The notes beneath the pieces are model-generated. The model was not told the origin of the DNA. It worked only from the letters and a program-made list of their open reading frames with translations, and ran no database searches. Shown piece by piece: positions 8,781 through 28,260 of a stretch of 64,000 bases of DNA. The stretch lies in contig NZ_JADOUF010000001.1 of the NCBI RefSeq assembly GCF_015751905.1, forward strand, positions 1,426,001 to 1,490,000, read 5' to 3'. Position 1 is the stretch's first letter, and the number at the start of each line of letters is the position of its first letter. The position numbers and the translations under genes are program-made. The stretch is from Longispora fulva (GTDB taxonomy: Bacteria; Actinomycetota; Actinomycetes; Mycobacteriales; Micromonosporaceae).

Positions 8781-9713
8781 ATGAACGACCGCCAGTGGGG
8801 ACCGTTGGAGATCCATCCCAGCGATGTCGGGGCCGAGGCGACCCCCGAGGGACTGGTCGCCCACCTGCGCTCCGCCGCCGTCGACGAGCAGCTCGTCGCC
8901 GAGAAGGCCCTCGTCTACCGCGGGTTCAACGTCACGGAGGACACCCTCGATGGCGTGATGGACCTGCTGCTGCCCAACCGCCTGGCCTACGTGCACGGCA
9001 ACTCGCCGCGGACCAAGGTGGGCAAGAACGTGTACACCTCGACGGAGTACCCGCCGGAGTTCACGATCTCGATGCACAACGAGCTGTCCTACGCCTCCGC
9101 GTGGCCGACCCGGCTGATGTTCTTCTGCCACACGGCCGCCGCGACCGGCGGGGCGACCCCGGTCGTGGACGCCGAGCTGTGGCTGAACCTGCTCGACGAC
9201 GAGGTCCGCGAGGCGTACGCCAAGGGTGTCCGCTACACCCAGAACCTGCACGACGGCCTCGGCCTCGGCAAGAGCTGGCAGGACACGTTCGAGACGGACA
9301 AGCGCGACGAGGTCGAGGCGTTCCTGGACACCTCCGGGGCGACCTGGAAGTGGACCGGCGACGGCCTGCGGGTCAGCCAGGTACGGCCGTCCACCCTGGA
9401 GCACCCGGTGACCGGTACCGAGGTGTGGTTCAACCAGTCCGACCAGTTCCACCCGGCCTCGCTCGGCGACGACACCGCCAAGGCCCTCGCCGCGATCATG
9501 CCGGTCGAGGAGATGCCGCAGTCCGTGGCGTTCGCCGACGGCTCGCCGATCCCGGACGAGTACGTCATCCAGGTCCGCGACCGTGCGCTCGACGCCGCCG
9601 TGGACGTGGACTGGCGCACCGGCGACGTGCTGCTCATCGACAACGTGCTGGTCGGCCACGGCCGCCGCCCCTACACCGGCTCGCGGCGGGTCCTCGTCGC
9701 CATGTCGGACTGA
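8781..9713 (+). CDS. SyrP-like Fe(II)/2-oxoglutarate oxygenase 1
   Basis: 310-residue TauD/SyrP-family oxygenase. The iron ligands are visible as H99-N-E101 (S-M-H-N-E-L-S-Y) and a distal H293 in L-V-G-H-G-R-R-P-Y-T-G, followed by the arginines that hold 2-oxoglutarate. SyrP hydroxylates Asp on its carrier protein in syringomycin synthesis, and VioC-type relatives hydroxylate free amino acids. The likely job here is beta-hydroxylation of a residue on the assembly line; the two Asn-like modules of NRPS2 are the best targets, but this is inference. The start at ATG 8781 is supported by GGGAGAAGG just upstream; longer in-frame extensions lack family similarity. Confidence 0.88.
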   Translation: MNDRQWGPLEIHPSDVGAEATPEGLVAHLRSAAVDEQLVAEKALVYRGFNVTEDTLDGVMDLLLPNRLAYVHGNSPRTKVGKNVYTSTEYPPEFTISMHNELSYASAWPTRLMFFCHTAAATGGATPVVDAELWLNLLDDEVREAYAKGVRYTQNLHDGLGLGKSWQDTFETDKRDEVEAFLDTSGATWKWTGDGLRVSQVRPSTLEHPVTGTEVWFNQSDQFHPASLGDDTAKALAAIMPVEEMPQSVAFADGSPIPDEYVIQVRDRALDAAVDVDWRTGDVLLIDNVLVGHGRRPYTGSRRVLVAMSD

Positions 9714-9723
9714 GAGGACTGAC

Positions 9724-10638
9724 GTGCTTCCCTTCCTGGTAGAGGGCGCCGACGAGATCTCGGCCGCCATCAACGCCGACCGGCCCCGGCTGCGCAAGCT
9801 GCTCGCCGAGCACGGCGCGATCCTGCTCCGCGGCTTCCAGGTCGACGGGGTCGACGGCTTCGACGGCTCGGTCCGCGCCCTGTCCGGCGCGCCGCTGACC
9901 TACGCGGAGCGCTCCTCTCCCCGCAGCACCATCAAGGGCCAGGTCTACACGTCCACGGACTACCCGCCGGACGAGGAGATCTTCCTGCACACGGAGAACT
10001 CCTACCAGGCCACCTGGCCCCTGGTGCTGTACTTCTACTGCGTCGAGCCGCCCACCACCCTCGGCGCGACCCCCCTCGCGGACATCGCCCGGATCCACGA
10101 CGCGATCGACCCGGCCGTGCGCGCGGAGTTCGCGGCCCGCAAGTGGATGGTCGTGCGCAACTTCCACGCCGAGTTCGGGGTCACGTGGCAGCACGTGTTC
10201 AACACCGAGGACCGGTCGGTGGTGGAGGCGTACGCCGTCGAGAAGGGCATCGCGCTGGAATGGCGCGGGGCCGACAGCCTGCGGACCCGTGCGGTGCGTG
10301 ACGCCATCCACGCCCACCCGGTGACCGGCCAGGCGTCCTGGTTCAACCACGCCACCTTCTTCCACGTGTCCACCCAGGCCCCGGAGGTCCGCGAGGGCCT
10401 GTTGGAGATCTTCGAGGAGGACGACCTGCCGAGCAACACCTACTACGGTGACGGCGGCCGGATCCCCGACGACGTGATGGACCACCTGCGGGCCTGCTAC
10501 CGGGCGGAGAGCACCCGGTTCGACTGGCAGCGCGACGATGTTCTCGTCGTGGACAACATGCGGGCGGCCCACGGTCGTGAACCGTTCACCGGACCGAGGA
10601 AGATCGCGGTAGCGATGGCGGAGCCGTCGAAGTCCTGA
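9724..10638 (+). CDS. SyrP-like Fe(II)/2-oxoglutarate oxygenase 2
   Basis: 304-residue second member of the same family, clearly diverged from its neighbour rather than a fresh duplicate. Iron ligands are H89-T-E91 (F-L-H-T-E-N-S-Y) and H283 in A-A-H-G-R-E-P-F-T-G-P-R-K. The GTG start at 9724 is chosen because GAGAGGA, overlapping the previous stop codon, is a good ribosome site with 5 bp spacing; an upstream extension would run into the preceding gene. Two different oxygenases suggest two hydroxylation events or two substrates. Last gene of the box 1 operon before a small inverted repeat. Confidence 0.88.
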   Translation: MLPFLVEGADEISAAINADRPRLRKLLAEHGAILLRGFQVDGVDGFDGSVRALSGAPLTYAERSSPRSTIKGQVYTSTDYPPDEEIFLHTENSYQATWPLVLYFYCVEPPTTLGATPLADIARIHDAIDPAVRAEFAARKWMVVRNFHAEFGVTWQHVFNTEDRSVVEAYAVEKGIALEWRGADSLRTRAVRDAIHAHPVTGQASWFNHATFFHVSTQAPEVREGLLEIFEEDDLPSNTYYGDGGRIPDDVMDHLRACYRAESTRFDWQRDDVLVVDNMRAAHGREPFTGPRKIAVAMAEPSKS

Positions 10639-10641
10639 ATT

Positions 10642-10681
10642 GCTACCCATCGGTAGCGATTTGTGTTGATCTTTCTAGATC
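10642..10681. promoter_or_regulatory. Two small inverted repeats between oxygenase 2 and the ABC genes
   Basis: GCTACC-CATC-GGTAGC (10642-10657) is a perfect 6 bp stem followed by a T-rich stretch and may be a weak terminator. GATCT-TTCT-AGATC (10668-10681) lies directly before the ABC gene and could be an operator. The 50 bp gap is AT-richer than its surroundings, consistent with a promoter for the transporter pair. No SARP-type repeat is present here. Confidence 0.4.
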
Positions 10682-10687
10682 GTTTGG

Positions 10688-11428
10688 ATGTACGACATGG
10701 ACGACGGCGTGCGGCTTGAGTCGCTGAGCAGGACCTACGGCACCGGATCCACTGTGGTGACCGCGCTGGACGGTGTGACCCTCGAGTTCGAGGCCGGCAC
10801 CTTCACCGCGATCATGGGGCCCTCGGGCTCCGGCAAGTCCACCCTGCTGCACTGCGCGGCGGGGCTGGACCGGCCGACCGGGGGCCGGGTGCTGGTGGCG
10901 GGCACGGACCTGACCGGTCTGGACGAGACGGCCCTGACCCTGCTGCGGCGGGACCGGATCGGCTTCGTCTTCCAGTCGTTCAACCTGCTCCCGGCGCTGA
11001 CCGCCGAGCAGAACGTCGGCCTGCCGATCCGGCTCGCCGGGCGGCGGCCGGACAGGGCTGAGGTGCTCAAGGTCCTCGCGGACCTCGGGCTCGCCGACCG
11101 GGCCGGCCACCGGCCCAGCGAGCTGTCCGGCGGCCAGCAGCAGCGGGTCGCGATCGCCCGGGCGCTGGTCACCCGACCGGCGGTACTGTTCGCCGACGAG
11201 CCGACCGGCGCCCTGGACGCGAAGACCGGGCGCGACCTCCTCGCCCTGCTCCGGACGCTCGTGGACGAGCAGGGCCAGACGATCATCATGGTCACCCACG
11301 ACCCGGTGGTCGCCGCGCACGCGCACAGGGTGGTGTTCCTCGCCGACGGCCGGCTGGCCGGCGAGCTGGTCGACCCGACGGCCGAGCAGGTCGCGGCCCG
11401 GATGACCGGACTGGAAGTGACCGGGTGA
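10688..11428 (+). CDS. ABC transporter ATP-binding protein, MacB/LolD type
   Basis: 246-residue nucleotide-binding subunit. Walker A is GPSGSGKST near residues 44-52, the Q-loop follows, the signature is L-S-G-G-Q-Q-Q-R-V-A, and Walker B is V-L-F-A-D-E-P-T-G. The order and spacing fit the MacB/FtsE/LolD group, which works with FtsX-like permeases, and such a permease follows with a 4 bp GTGA overlap. In NRPS clusters these pairs usually expel or resist membrane-active peptides. ATG 10697 is an alternative start. Confidence 0.93.
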   Translation: MYDMDDGVRLESLSRTYGTGSTVVTALDGVTLEFEAGTFTAIMGPSGSGKSTLLHCAAGLDRPTGGRVLVAGTDLTGLDETALTLLRRDRIGFVFQSFNLLPALTAEQNVGLPIRLAGRRPDRAEVLKVLADLGLADRAGHRPSELSGGQQQRVAIARALVTRPAVLFADEPTGALDAKTGRDLLALLRTLVDEQGQTIIMVTHDPVVAAHAHRVVFLADGRLAGELVDPTAEQVAARMTGLEVTG

Positions 11429-13920
11429 CCCCGATCGCACTCGCGACCCTGCGGGCCCGGTGGGTGACCTTCGTCAGCACGTTCGTCGCGCTCACCCTCA
11501 GCGTGGCCCTGGTCTCGGCCATGGGGCTGATGCTGGGCGCGACGTTCAACCTGCCCGAACGCGGCGCGGAACGCTTCAACACCGCCCCCGCCGTCGTGTA
11601 CGCCACCGACGTCACCTGGGACCCTGCCCTGCACGACCCGGGCACCCGCTCCCTCGCCGCCGCCAAGGGTGTCGACAAGGACCTGGTGACCACCCTCCAA
11701 GGCCAGGGCCGCACGGTCGTCGACCGCTCGTTCTACGCCCAGGTGTCCGGCCAGCGGACGCGCCCCGGGCTGGCCCCGCTAGGCCACGGCTGGTCGGTCG
11801 CCGAGTTCGGCGGCTACACCCTGGCGGCCGGGCGCGCGCCGAACGCGGCGGACGAGATCGCCACCGGCGGCGCGACCGTGGGCCAGTCGGTGACGGTGCT
11901 GACGGCCGAGGAGTCCCGGACCTACACGGTCGTCGGCGTCACGAAGGCCGTCGGGTTCGAGCAGGCGGTGTTCTTCGCCGACGCCGAGGCCGCGCGGCTG
12001 TCGCCCCGGGTCGAGGCCGTGGTGTCCTTCGCCCCGGTGGACACCCTGCGGTCCACGGTGGGGGAGAAGGCTCTCGTGCTGACCGGCGACGACCGGCACC
12101 GGGCCGACCCGAGCCTCGCGGGTGACCGCGACGCCATCGACAACACCGAGACCCTGCTGCCGATCACCGCGTCGGTCGCCGGGTTCGTCTCCATCTTCGT
12201 GGTCGCGTCCACGTTCGCGTTCGCCGTCGTGCAGCGCCGCCGCGAGGTCGCGCTGCTGCGCACCGTCGGGGCCACCCCGAAGCAGGTCCGCCGGATGCTG
12301 CTCGCGGAGGCCGGCCTTCTGGGTACCGTCGCGTCCCTGCTCGGCTGCGTGCTCGGCTACATCGCCGCGCCCCTGATGACCGACTGGTGGATCCGCCTGG
12401 GCATCTCGCCCGAGTGGTTCTCCGTCGACGGTTCCTTCAGCTTCTGGGTCTGGGGCCCGCTCGTCGGCGCGTTCGTCGTCGGCCTGACCGTGGCCCTGCT
12501 CGGCGTGTGGGCCGCGTCGCTGCGGGCCGCCCGGGTCCGCCCGGTCGACGCGCTGCGCGAGGCGGCCGCCGACACCGGGGGCATGACCCGGGGCCGGCTG
12601 GTGACCGGCCTGGTCGGGCTCACGATCGGCCTGGTCGCCGTCGCGCTGGTCGGCTTCGTCGCGCCGGACCTGGTGCTGATTCCCAACGCGTACGTGCCGA
12701 TCCTGCTCGTGCCGATTCTCGCCCTCGCGCTGCTCGCGCCGGTGGCCGTCGGGCCGATCGTCAAGCTGCTCACCTGGCCGCTCGGCCGGCTCAAGGGGGC
12801 CGGCGCCATGCTGGTCCGCGAGGGCACGCTGAGCGCGACCCGGCGCACCGCCGCCACGGCCGCGCCCGTGCTGCTCACCCTCGGGCTGTCCCTGTCGCTG
12901 CTCGGGGCCACCGAGACCGTCAACGAGGCCCGCGACACCGCGCTGCGCTCCGAGGTGAAGGCCGACTACGTGGTCTACCCCGACGGCACCCCTGGCGTGA
13001 GCCGCGCTGTCGTGGACCGGATCAAGGCCGTGCCGGGCGTGGACGTGATCGCCCCGATCATGACCATGCTGTACATCGAGGAGCCCGAGGGCCTCGACGA
13101 GAACGACGGGCAGGCCGTGGAGCCGTCCGAGCTGGCCAAGACCGTCGAGCTGCCGGTCGCCGAGGGCTCCCTCGCCGACCTGACCGACGACACGGTCGTG
13201 GTGCCCGACCTGTGGGGCAAGGACCTGGGCGAGACCCTGAACATCCAGATGGGCGACGGGACCAGGGTGTCGCTCAAGGTGGTCGCGATCGTGAAGGCCA
13301 CCCCGGGCAACGACATCGCGTACCTGTCGATGAAGTACGCCGACACCGCCAAGTACGCCCGGACCGGCCTGGCCCGGCGCGCGCAGATCAAGGTGCACGC
13401 CGACGCCGACCGGGGGGCCGTGGACGCCGCGTTGAAGCAGGCGATCGGCGGCTCCGGGGCCCGGCTGTGGGCAGCCTCGGAGTGGGTCGGCAACGAGACC
13501 GCCGAGGCCCGGAAGATCAACTCGCTCCGGCAGCAGGTCGTACTCGGCATCGTGGTGCTGTTCTGCTTCATCGCGATCGTGAACACCCTGATGATGGCCA
13601 CCGCCGACCGGCGGCGCGACCTGGCCGTGCTCCGGCTGACCGGGGCCACGCCGAGCCAGGCGCTGCGGGTGTTCGCCGCCGAGTCGCTGCTGGTCTGCGC
13701 CGTGGGCTTCACCCTCGCGGCCCTCGCGGCGCTGGTGAACCTGATCGGGCTGCGGTTCGCGCTGACCGCGCTGTTCGGGTCCACGCCGATCGTGGTGCCG
13801 TGGGGGCCGGTCGCGCTGATCGGGGCGGTCAGCGTGCTGCTCGCGCTCCTGGGGACCGTGCTGCCGGCGGCGCTGGCGCTGCGTACCCCCTCGGTGGAGT
13901 TGGCGGGCGTGCGCGAATAG
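11425..13920 (+). CDS. ABC transporter permease with two FtsX domains
   Basis: 831-residue membrane permease. One helix lies near residues 12-34, an extracellular MacB-like domain at about 40-230 and an FtsX helix bundle at about 250-390. A further helix pair follows near 395-455, then a second extracellular domain (about 490-690) and a final FtsX bundle (about 700-830). The repeat A-x-L-R-x-x-G-A-T, cytoplasmic in FtsX proteins, appears in both halves (R-T-V-G-A-T and R-L-T-G-A-T). Length and duplicated architecture match actinobacterial ABC3 permeases. GTG start with GTGA overlap to the ATPase. The transcript probably ends at the large hairpins downstream. Confidence 0.92.
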   Translation: MTPIALATLRARWVTFVSTFVALTLSVALVSAMGLMLGATFNLPERGAERFNTAPAVVYATDVTWDPALHDPGTRSLAAAKGVDKDLVTTLQGQGRTVVDRSFYAQVSGQRTRPGLAPLGHGWSVAEFGGYTLAAGRAPNAADEIATGGATVGQSVTVLTAEESRTYTVVGVTKAVGFEQAVFFADAEAARLSPRVEAVVSFAPVDTLRSTVGEKALVLTGDDRHRADPSLAGDRDAIDNTETLLPITASVAGFVSIFVVASTFAFAVVQRRREVALLRTVGATPKQVRRMLLAEAGLLGTVASLLGCVLGYIAAPLMTDWWIRLGISPEWFSVDGSFSFWVWGPLVGAFVVGLTVALLGVWAASLRAARVRPVDALREAAADTGGMTRGRLVTGLVGLTIGLVAVALVGFVAPDLVLIPNAYVPILLVPILALALLAPVAVGPIVKLLTWPLGRLKGAGAMLVREGTLSATRRTAATAAPVLLTLGLSLSLLGATETVNEARDTALRSEVKADYVVYPDGTPGVSRAVVDRIKAVPGVDVIAPIMTMLYIEEPEGLDENDGQAVEPSELAKTVELPVAEGSLADLTDDTVVVPDLWGKDLGETLNIQMGDGTRVSLKVVAIVKATPGNDIAYLSMKYADTAKYARTGLARRAQIKVHADADRGAVDAALKQAIGGSGARLWAASEWVGNETAEARKINSLRQQVVLGIVVLFCFIAIVNTLMMATADRRRDLAVLRLTGATPSQALRVFAAESLLVCAVGFTLAALAALVNLIGLRFALTALFGSTPIVVPWGPVALIGAVSVLLALLGTVLPAALALRTPSVELAGVRE

Positions 13921-14003
13921 ACCCGACGGGCGTGTCGGAGTTTCTCGACGAGTCCTGCGAGCGGCTCGTTGCGCAAGGACATACGCGCAGCTGACGCGGG
14001 TCG

Positions 14004-14069
14004 GGCCGGCGCGGTGGGGTTTGAAGGGAGAAGAGCCTTTGACTCCCTCCAAACCCCACCGCGCCGGCC
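14004..14069. terminator. 27 bp-arm hairpin after the ABC operon
   Basis: Arms 14004-14030 and 14043-14069 pair over 27 bp with one mismatch, around a 12 nt loop (14031-14042, AAGAGCCTTTGA). It sits 84 bp after the permease stop, so it is probably a terminator, although no U-tract follows. It is the first of three palindromes in a 420 bp gene-free gap (13921-14340). Its loop is the exact reverse complement of the loop of the next large hairpin. Confidence 0.7.
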
Positions 14070-14083
14070 GTACGGCGCCGTAC
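14070..14083. repeat. Perfect 14 bp palindrome GTACGGCGCCGTAC
   Basis: GTACGGC/GCCGTAC with no spacer, immediately abutting the right arm of the preceding hairpin and 7 bp before the next one. It could be a protein site or part of a larger folded structure. Function unknown. Confidence 0.5.
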
Positions 14084-14090
14084 CGGAAAC

Positions 14091-14158
14091 GGTCCGTGGC
14101 GGGTTCGGTGGAAGAGAGTCAAAGGCTCTTCTCTCTTCCACCGAACCCGCCACGGACC
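14091..14158. terminator. 28 bp-arm perfect hairpin upstream of NRPS2
   Basis: Arms 14091-14118 and 14131-14158 are perfectly complementary over 28 bp around a 12 nt loop (TCAAAGGCTCTT). The rest of the gap (13921-14003 and 14159-14260) is GC-rich with no gene I can support; short reading frames crossing the hairpins are artefacts of the palindromes. The element ends about 107 bp before SARP box 2, so it may insulate the NRPS2 promoter from ABC read-through. Confidence 0.65.
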
Positions 14159-14264
14159 CCCGGGCCAGGCCGCCGACAGCCGCGTCCAGGCCCCGCTTGC
14201 TGCGCCCGGCCCCGCCGCCCCCGACCAACCGACCGGCCGGGCTCAGCCCGGGACCTCGCGTCGA

Positions 14265-14296
14265 TATAGGCGTCGTATAGCGGGACACGCGACTCT
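14265..14296 (+). promoter_or_regulatory. SARP box 2 with -10-like hexamer (NRPS2-NRPS3 operon)
   Basis: TATAGGC at 14265 and TATAGCG at 14276 are repeats with an 11 bp period, then 8 bp, then GACTCT at 14291-14296. The repeat block matches box 1 at all but one position over 18 bp, while the surrounding DNA does not. The NRPS2 start codon is 45 bp downstream. Confidence 0.75.
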
Positions 14297-14340
14297 CTCA
14301 CCATCTGCTGACGTCTAGGTGGTTTGAAGGAGCGCGGCGC

Positions 14341-25299
<10,959 letters not shown>

Positions 25300-25342
25300 G
25301 CGTGCGGCGTCTCGTGGGTCAGGGTGTCAGGGAGGTTGGCGA

Positions 25343-28117
25343 ATGAGGTCCGTGCATCACGTCTTCGAGGACCGGGCGGCAGCGACGCCGCACGCGGTGG
25401 CGGTGGTGTCCGGCGACGAGCGGGTGACGTACGCGCAGCTCGACGCGCGGGCCAACCAGTTCGCGCACCGGCTCCGCGAGCGCGGCGTCAGCCCGGACGA
25501 CCGGGTGGGCGTGCTGCTGCGCCGGGGGCCGGACATGGTCGCCGCGCTGCTCGGGGTGTGGAAGGCCGGGGCGGCGTACGTGCCGCTGGACCCGGACCTG
25601 CCCGCCGAACGGCTCGGCTACTACCTGGCCACGGCCGGCGTCCAGCTCGTCATCACGGAGTCGCCCCACGCCGGGGCGCTCCGCGAGTACGACGGCCGGG
25701 CACTGTGGACCGACCGGGAGGACTGGGCGGACCCGACGACGGCGGTGGAGCGCTGGGACGACCAGTACAACCTGGCGTATGTGATCTTCACGTCGGGATC
25801 GACGGGCAAGCCCAAGGGCGTGCAGATCGCGCACCGCGCCCTGCTCAACCTGCTGTTCTCGCTCCGGGTGCACCTCGGGGCGGCCGAGGGCGACGGCTGG
25901 CTGGCGTCGACGTCGCTGTCCTTCGACATCTCCGGTCTGGAGCTGTGGCTGCCGCTGATCACCGGCGGCCGGGTGGTCCTCGCGGGCGACGGCGAGACGA
26001 AGGACGCGGCGGCGCTGATCCGGCTCGTCGACACCCAGCAGGTCAGCCACGTGCAGGCCACCCCGTCGGGCTGGAAGCTGCTGCTGGCGGCCGGGTTCGG
26101 CGAGCGGCCGGTCACGGCCCTCGTCGGCGGCGAGGCCCTGCCGCCCGTGCTGGCCCGGACCCTCGCCGGCCAGGTCAAACGCCTCGTCAACGTGTACGGC
26201 CCCACGGAGACCACCATCTGGTCCACCTTCTGGGACGTGCCGGCCGACGCGGAGACCGTGCTGATCGGCCGGCCGCTGCACAACACCCGCACGTACGTCC
26301 TCGACGCCGACCTGCGCCCGGTCGCCGTCGCGGTGACCGGCGAGCTCTACCTGGGCGGCGACGGCGTGGCCCGCGGCTACGTCGGCCGCCCCGACCTGAC
26401 CGCCGAGCGCTTCCTCCCGGAGCCGTTCGGCGGCGCCCCGGGGGCCAGGATGTACCGGACCGGCGACCTGGCCCGCTACCGCGCCGACGGCACGATCGAG
26501 TTCCTCGGCCGGGTCGACCACCAGGTGAAGGTCCGGGGCCACCGGATCGAACTCGGCGAGATCGAGGAACGCCTGATCACCCACCCGCAGGTCCGCGACG
26601 CGTGCGTCCTGGCCCGCGAGGACGCCCAGGGCGAGAAGTGGCTCGTGGGCTACGTCGTGGGCGACGCCGAGGGCGGGGAACTGCGCGGGCACCTCGCCGA
26701 GGCCCTGCCCGGCTACATGATCCCGGCGGCGTTCGTGCACCTGGACGTCATGCCGCTCAACGCGGCGGGCAAGGTCGACCGCCAGGCGCTGCCGGCCCCG
26801 GACCGGGCGGCCATGAGCCCCGACCGGGCGTACGTGGCCCCGGCCACCGAGACCGAGGCCCTCCTCGCCAGGGTCTGCGCGGCCGTGCTCGGCATCGAGC
26901 AGGTCGGCATGGGGGACAGGCTGATGGACCTCGGCGTGGACTCGATGCGGATCGTGCACCTGCTGGCGGCGCTGCGCGAGGGCGGCAAGGAGGCGTCGCT
27001 GCGCCAGCTCTACCGCTACGACACCCTCGCCGACCTGGCCCTGGGCCTCGACGGTGGCCGGCCCCGGCCGCTGGCCCCCGCCCGCAAGGTGCCCACCCAG
27101 CGGGGAGCGGTCCGGCTGCCGTCGCCGCTGGGCGTGATGGCCGACCACAATGTGCCGGGAGTGAGCGTCGCTGTGCTGCGCGACGGCGAGGTGGCCCTCG
27201 TGGAGAGCCACGGCGTGCTCCGGGCGGGTGGTGGCGAGCCGGTGACGGCCCGCACCCCGTTCCAGGTGGCCTCGATGAGCAAGCACGTCACGGCGTTCGC
27301 GACGCTCCGGCTCGCCGAGCAGGGCATGCTCGACCTCGACGCGGACGTCAACCGGTACCTGACCGACTGGCGGGTGCCGGCCGGCGGCGTGGTCACGGTG
27401 CGCGGGCTGCTGTCCAACACCTCCGGCCTGTCGCAGTCGCCGAGCACCCTCTACGAGCCGGGCCAGCCCGTGCCGGGCCTGCTGGACGAGCTGCGGGACC
27501 GCGACGTGCGCCCGGAACTCGCGCCGGGCACCGTGTTCCGCAAGACCAACAGCCATTTCGCGGTACTCCAGCAGGTGCTCACCGACCTCGTCGGCCGGCC
27601 GTTCCCGGAGCTGATGACCGACCTGGTGTTCACCCCGCTGGGCATGGCCGACAGCAGCTTCGACCAGCGCTTTCCCCAGTGGTCGGACAGCACGGCCGCC
27701 GCCGGCCACGACGAGGACGGCGCGCCGGTCCCGGGTGGCTACCGGCTCCGGACGGCCGTGGCGGCCGGCGGCCTGTGGTCCACGGCGGCGGACCTGGCCC
27801 GGGTGGCGTGTGAGATACGTAACGCCGCGCGCCACAATTCATCTGAGCTGCTGACGCGCTTGTCGGCCGAACAGTTGTTGACGGTGGTGCTGCCCGGGAG
27901 TTTCTATGGGCTGGGCACAATCGTCGACGATTCCGGGGCCGATACCGAGTTCGGGCACGGCGGGGAGTCGACGGGTTTCCGGTGCATGACCATGACGCGG
28001 CTGAATGAGGGTTCTGGATTGGTGGTGCTCACCAATAGTGAGTCCGGACGTGAGGTGCACGGCTTCCTGGCGGACGCGCTCCGTGGCCAGGACGTAAAGA
28101 GATCTATAGTGGACTGA
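25343..28117 (+). CDS. Terminal NRPS module A-PCP fused to a PBP/beta-lactamase-like release domain
   Basis: 924 residues. The adenylation domain (1-490) has FTSGSTGKPKG near 150 and code D-I-L-Q-L-G-V-I-W-K, nearly the canonical Gly code. The carrier has L-G-V-D-S with Ser534 (second Gly of the usual LGGDS replaced by Val). Residues about 570-915 form a penicillin-binding-protein/class C beta-lactamase-like serine hydrolase: S644-M-S-K647 is the SxxK nucleophile motif and H872-G-G the third motif. The second motif, usually Y-x-N, reads K734-T-N736. PBP-type thioesterases such as SurE cyclise nonribosomal peptides head to tail and favour a D or Gly C-terminus, which fits the Gly code. There is no alpha/beta-hydrolase thioesterase domain. 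The ribosome site GGGAGG decides the start. The last 300 bp are less GC-rich. Confidence 0.92.
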   Translation: MRSVHHVFEDRAAATPHAVAVVSGDERVTYAQLDARANQFAHRLRERGVSPDDRVGVLLRRGPDMVAALLGVWKAGAAYVPLDPDLPAERLGYYLATAGVQLVITESPHAGALREYDGRALWTDREDWADPTTAVERWDDQYNLAYVIFTSGSTGKPKGVQIAHRALLNLLFSLRVHLGAAEGDGWLASTSLSFDISGLELWLPLITGGRVVLAGDGETKDAAALIRLVDTQQVSHVQATPSGWKLLLAAGFGERPVTALVGGEALPPVLARTLAGQVKRLVNVYGPTETTIWSTFWDVPADAETVLIGRPLHNTRTYVLDADLRPVAVAVTGELYLGGDGVARGYVGRPDLTAERFLPEPFGGAPGARMYRTGDLARYRADGTIEFLGRVDHQVKVRGHRIELGEIEERLITHPQVRDACVLAREDAQGEKWLVGYVVGDAEGGELRGHLAEALPGYMIPAAFVHLDVMPLNAAGKVDRQALPAPDRAAMSPDRAYVAPATETEALLARVCAAVLGIEQVGMGDRLMDLGVDSMRIVHLLAALREGGKEASLRQLYRYDTLADLALGLDGGRPRPLAPARKVPTQRGAVRLPSPLGVMADHNVPGVSVAVLRDGEVALVESHGVLRAGGGEPVTARTPFQVASMSKHVTAFATLRLAEQGMLDLDADVNRYLTDWRVPAGGVVTVRGLLSNTSGLSQSPSTLYEPGQPVPGLLDELRDRDVRPELAPGTVFRKTNSHFAVLQQVLTDLVGRPFPELMTDLVFTPLGMADSSFDQRFPQWSDSTAAAGHDEDGAPVPGGYRLRTAVAAGGLWSTAADLARVACEIRNAARHNSSELLTRLSAEQLLTVVLPGSFYGLGTIVDDSGADTEFGHGGESTGFRCMTMTRLNEGSGLVVLTNSESGREVHGFLADALRGQDVKRSIVD

Positions 28118-28201
28118 ATATGTTACTGACCAGTTTGTGGAAACTGAAAAGAATTCACCTCTTCTCGAATGGCCTGGAGCTTGCCGCCAATAGTCGCGTT
28201 G

Positions 28202-28260
28202 TTGACTAGTGGGTACAAGCTTCATTAGCGCGGTCGACACCCCTGATTTACATCTTGTAA
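28202..28260 (+). promoter_or_regulatory. Promoter region of the LuxR/TrmB-like regulator
   Basis: The 190 bp gap 28118-28307 is clearly AT-richer than the coding DNA. It contains a TTGACT -35-like hexamer at 28202 and an inverted repeat TTACA-TCT-TGTAA at 28248-28260, 47 bp before the start codon, which could be an operator, perhaps for autoregulation. No TATAG 11 bp repeat is present, so SARP control of this gene is not indicated. Confidence 0.35.

Noticed and set aside
10642-10681. Possible SARP box before the ABC transporter
   Set aside because: I looked for 11 bp direct repeats here and found only inverted repeats, so the ABC pair is not assigned to the SARP regulon on sequence grounds.
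13969-14280. Several short frames through the hairpin region
   Set aside because: They arise from the palindromes, are mirrored on both strands, lack ribosome sites and have no protein-like composition.
28105-28109. TATAG near the end of NRPS3
   Set aside because: No second TATAG 11 bp away and it lies inside coding sequence; likewise TATAG at 8718 is just the stop codon context of the MFS gene.
27050-28117. Beta-lactamase resistance function
   Set aside because: The domain is fused after a carrier protein and lacks a signal peptide, so a cytosolic release function is more likely than antibiotic hydrolysis.
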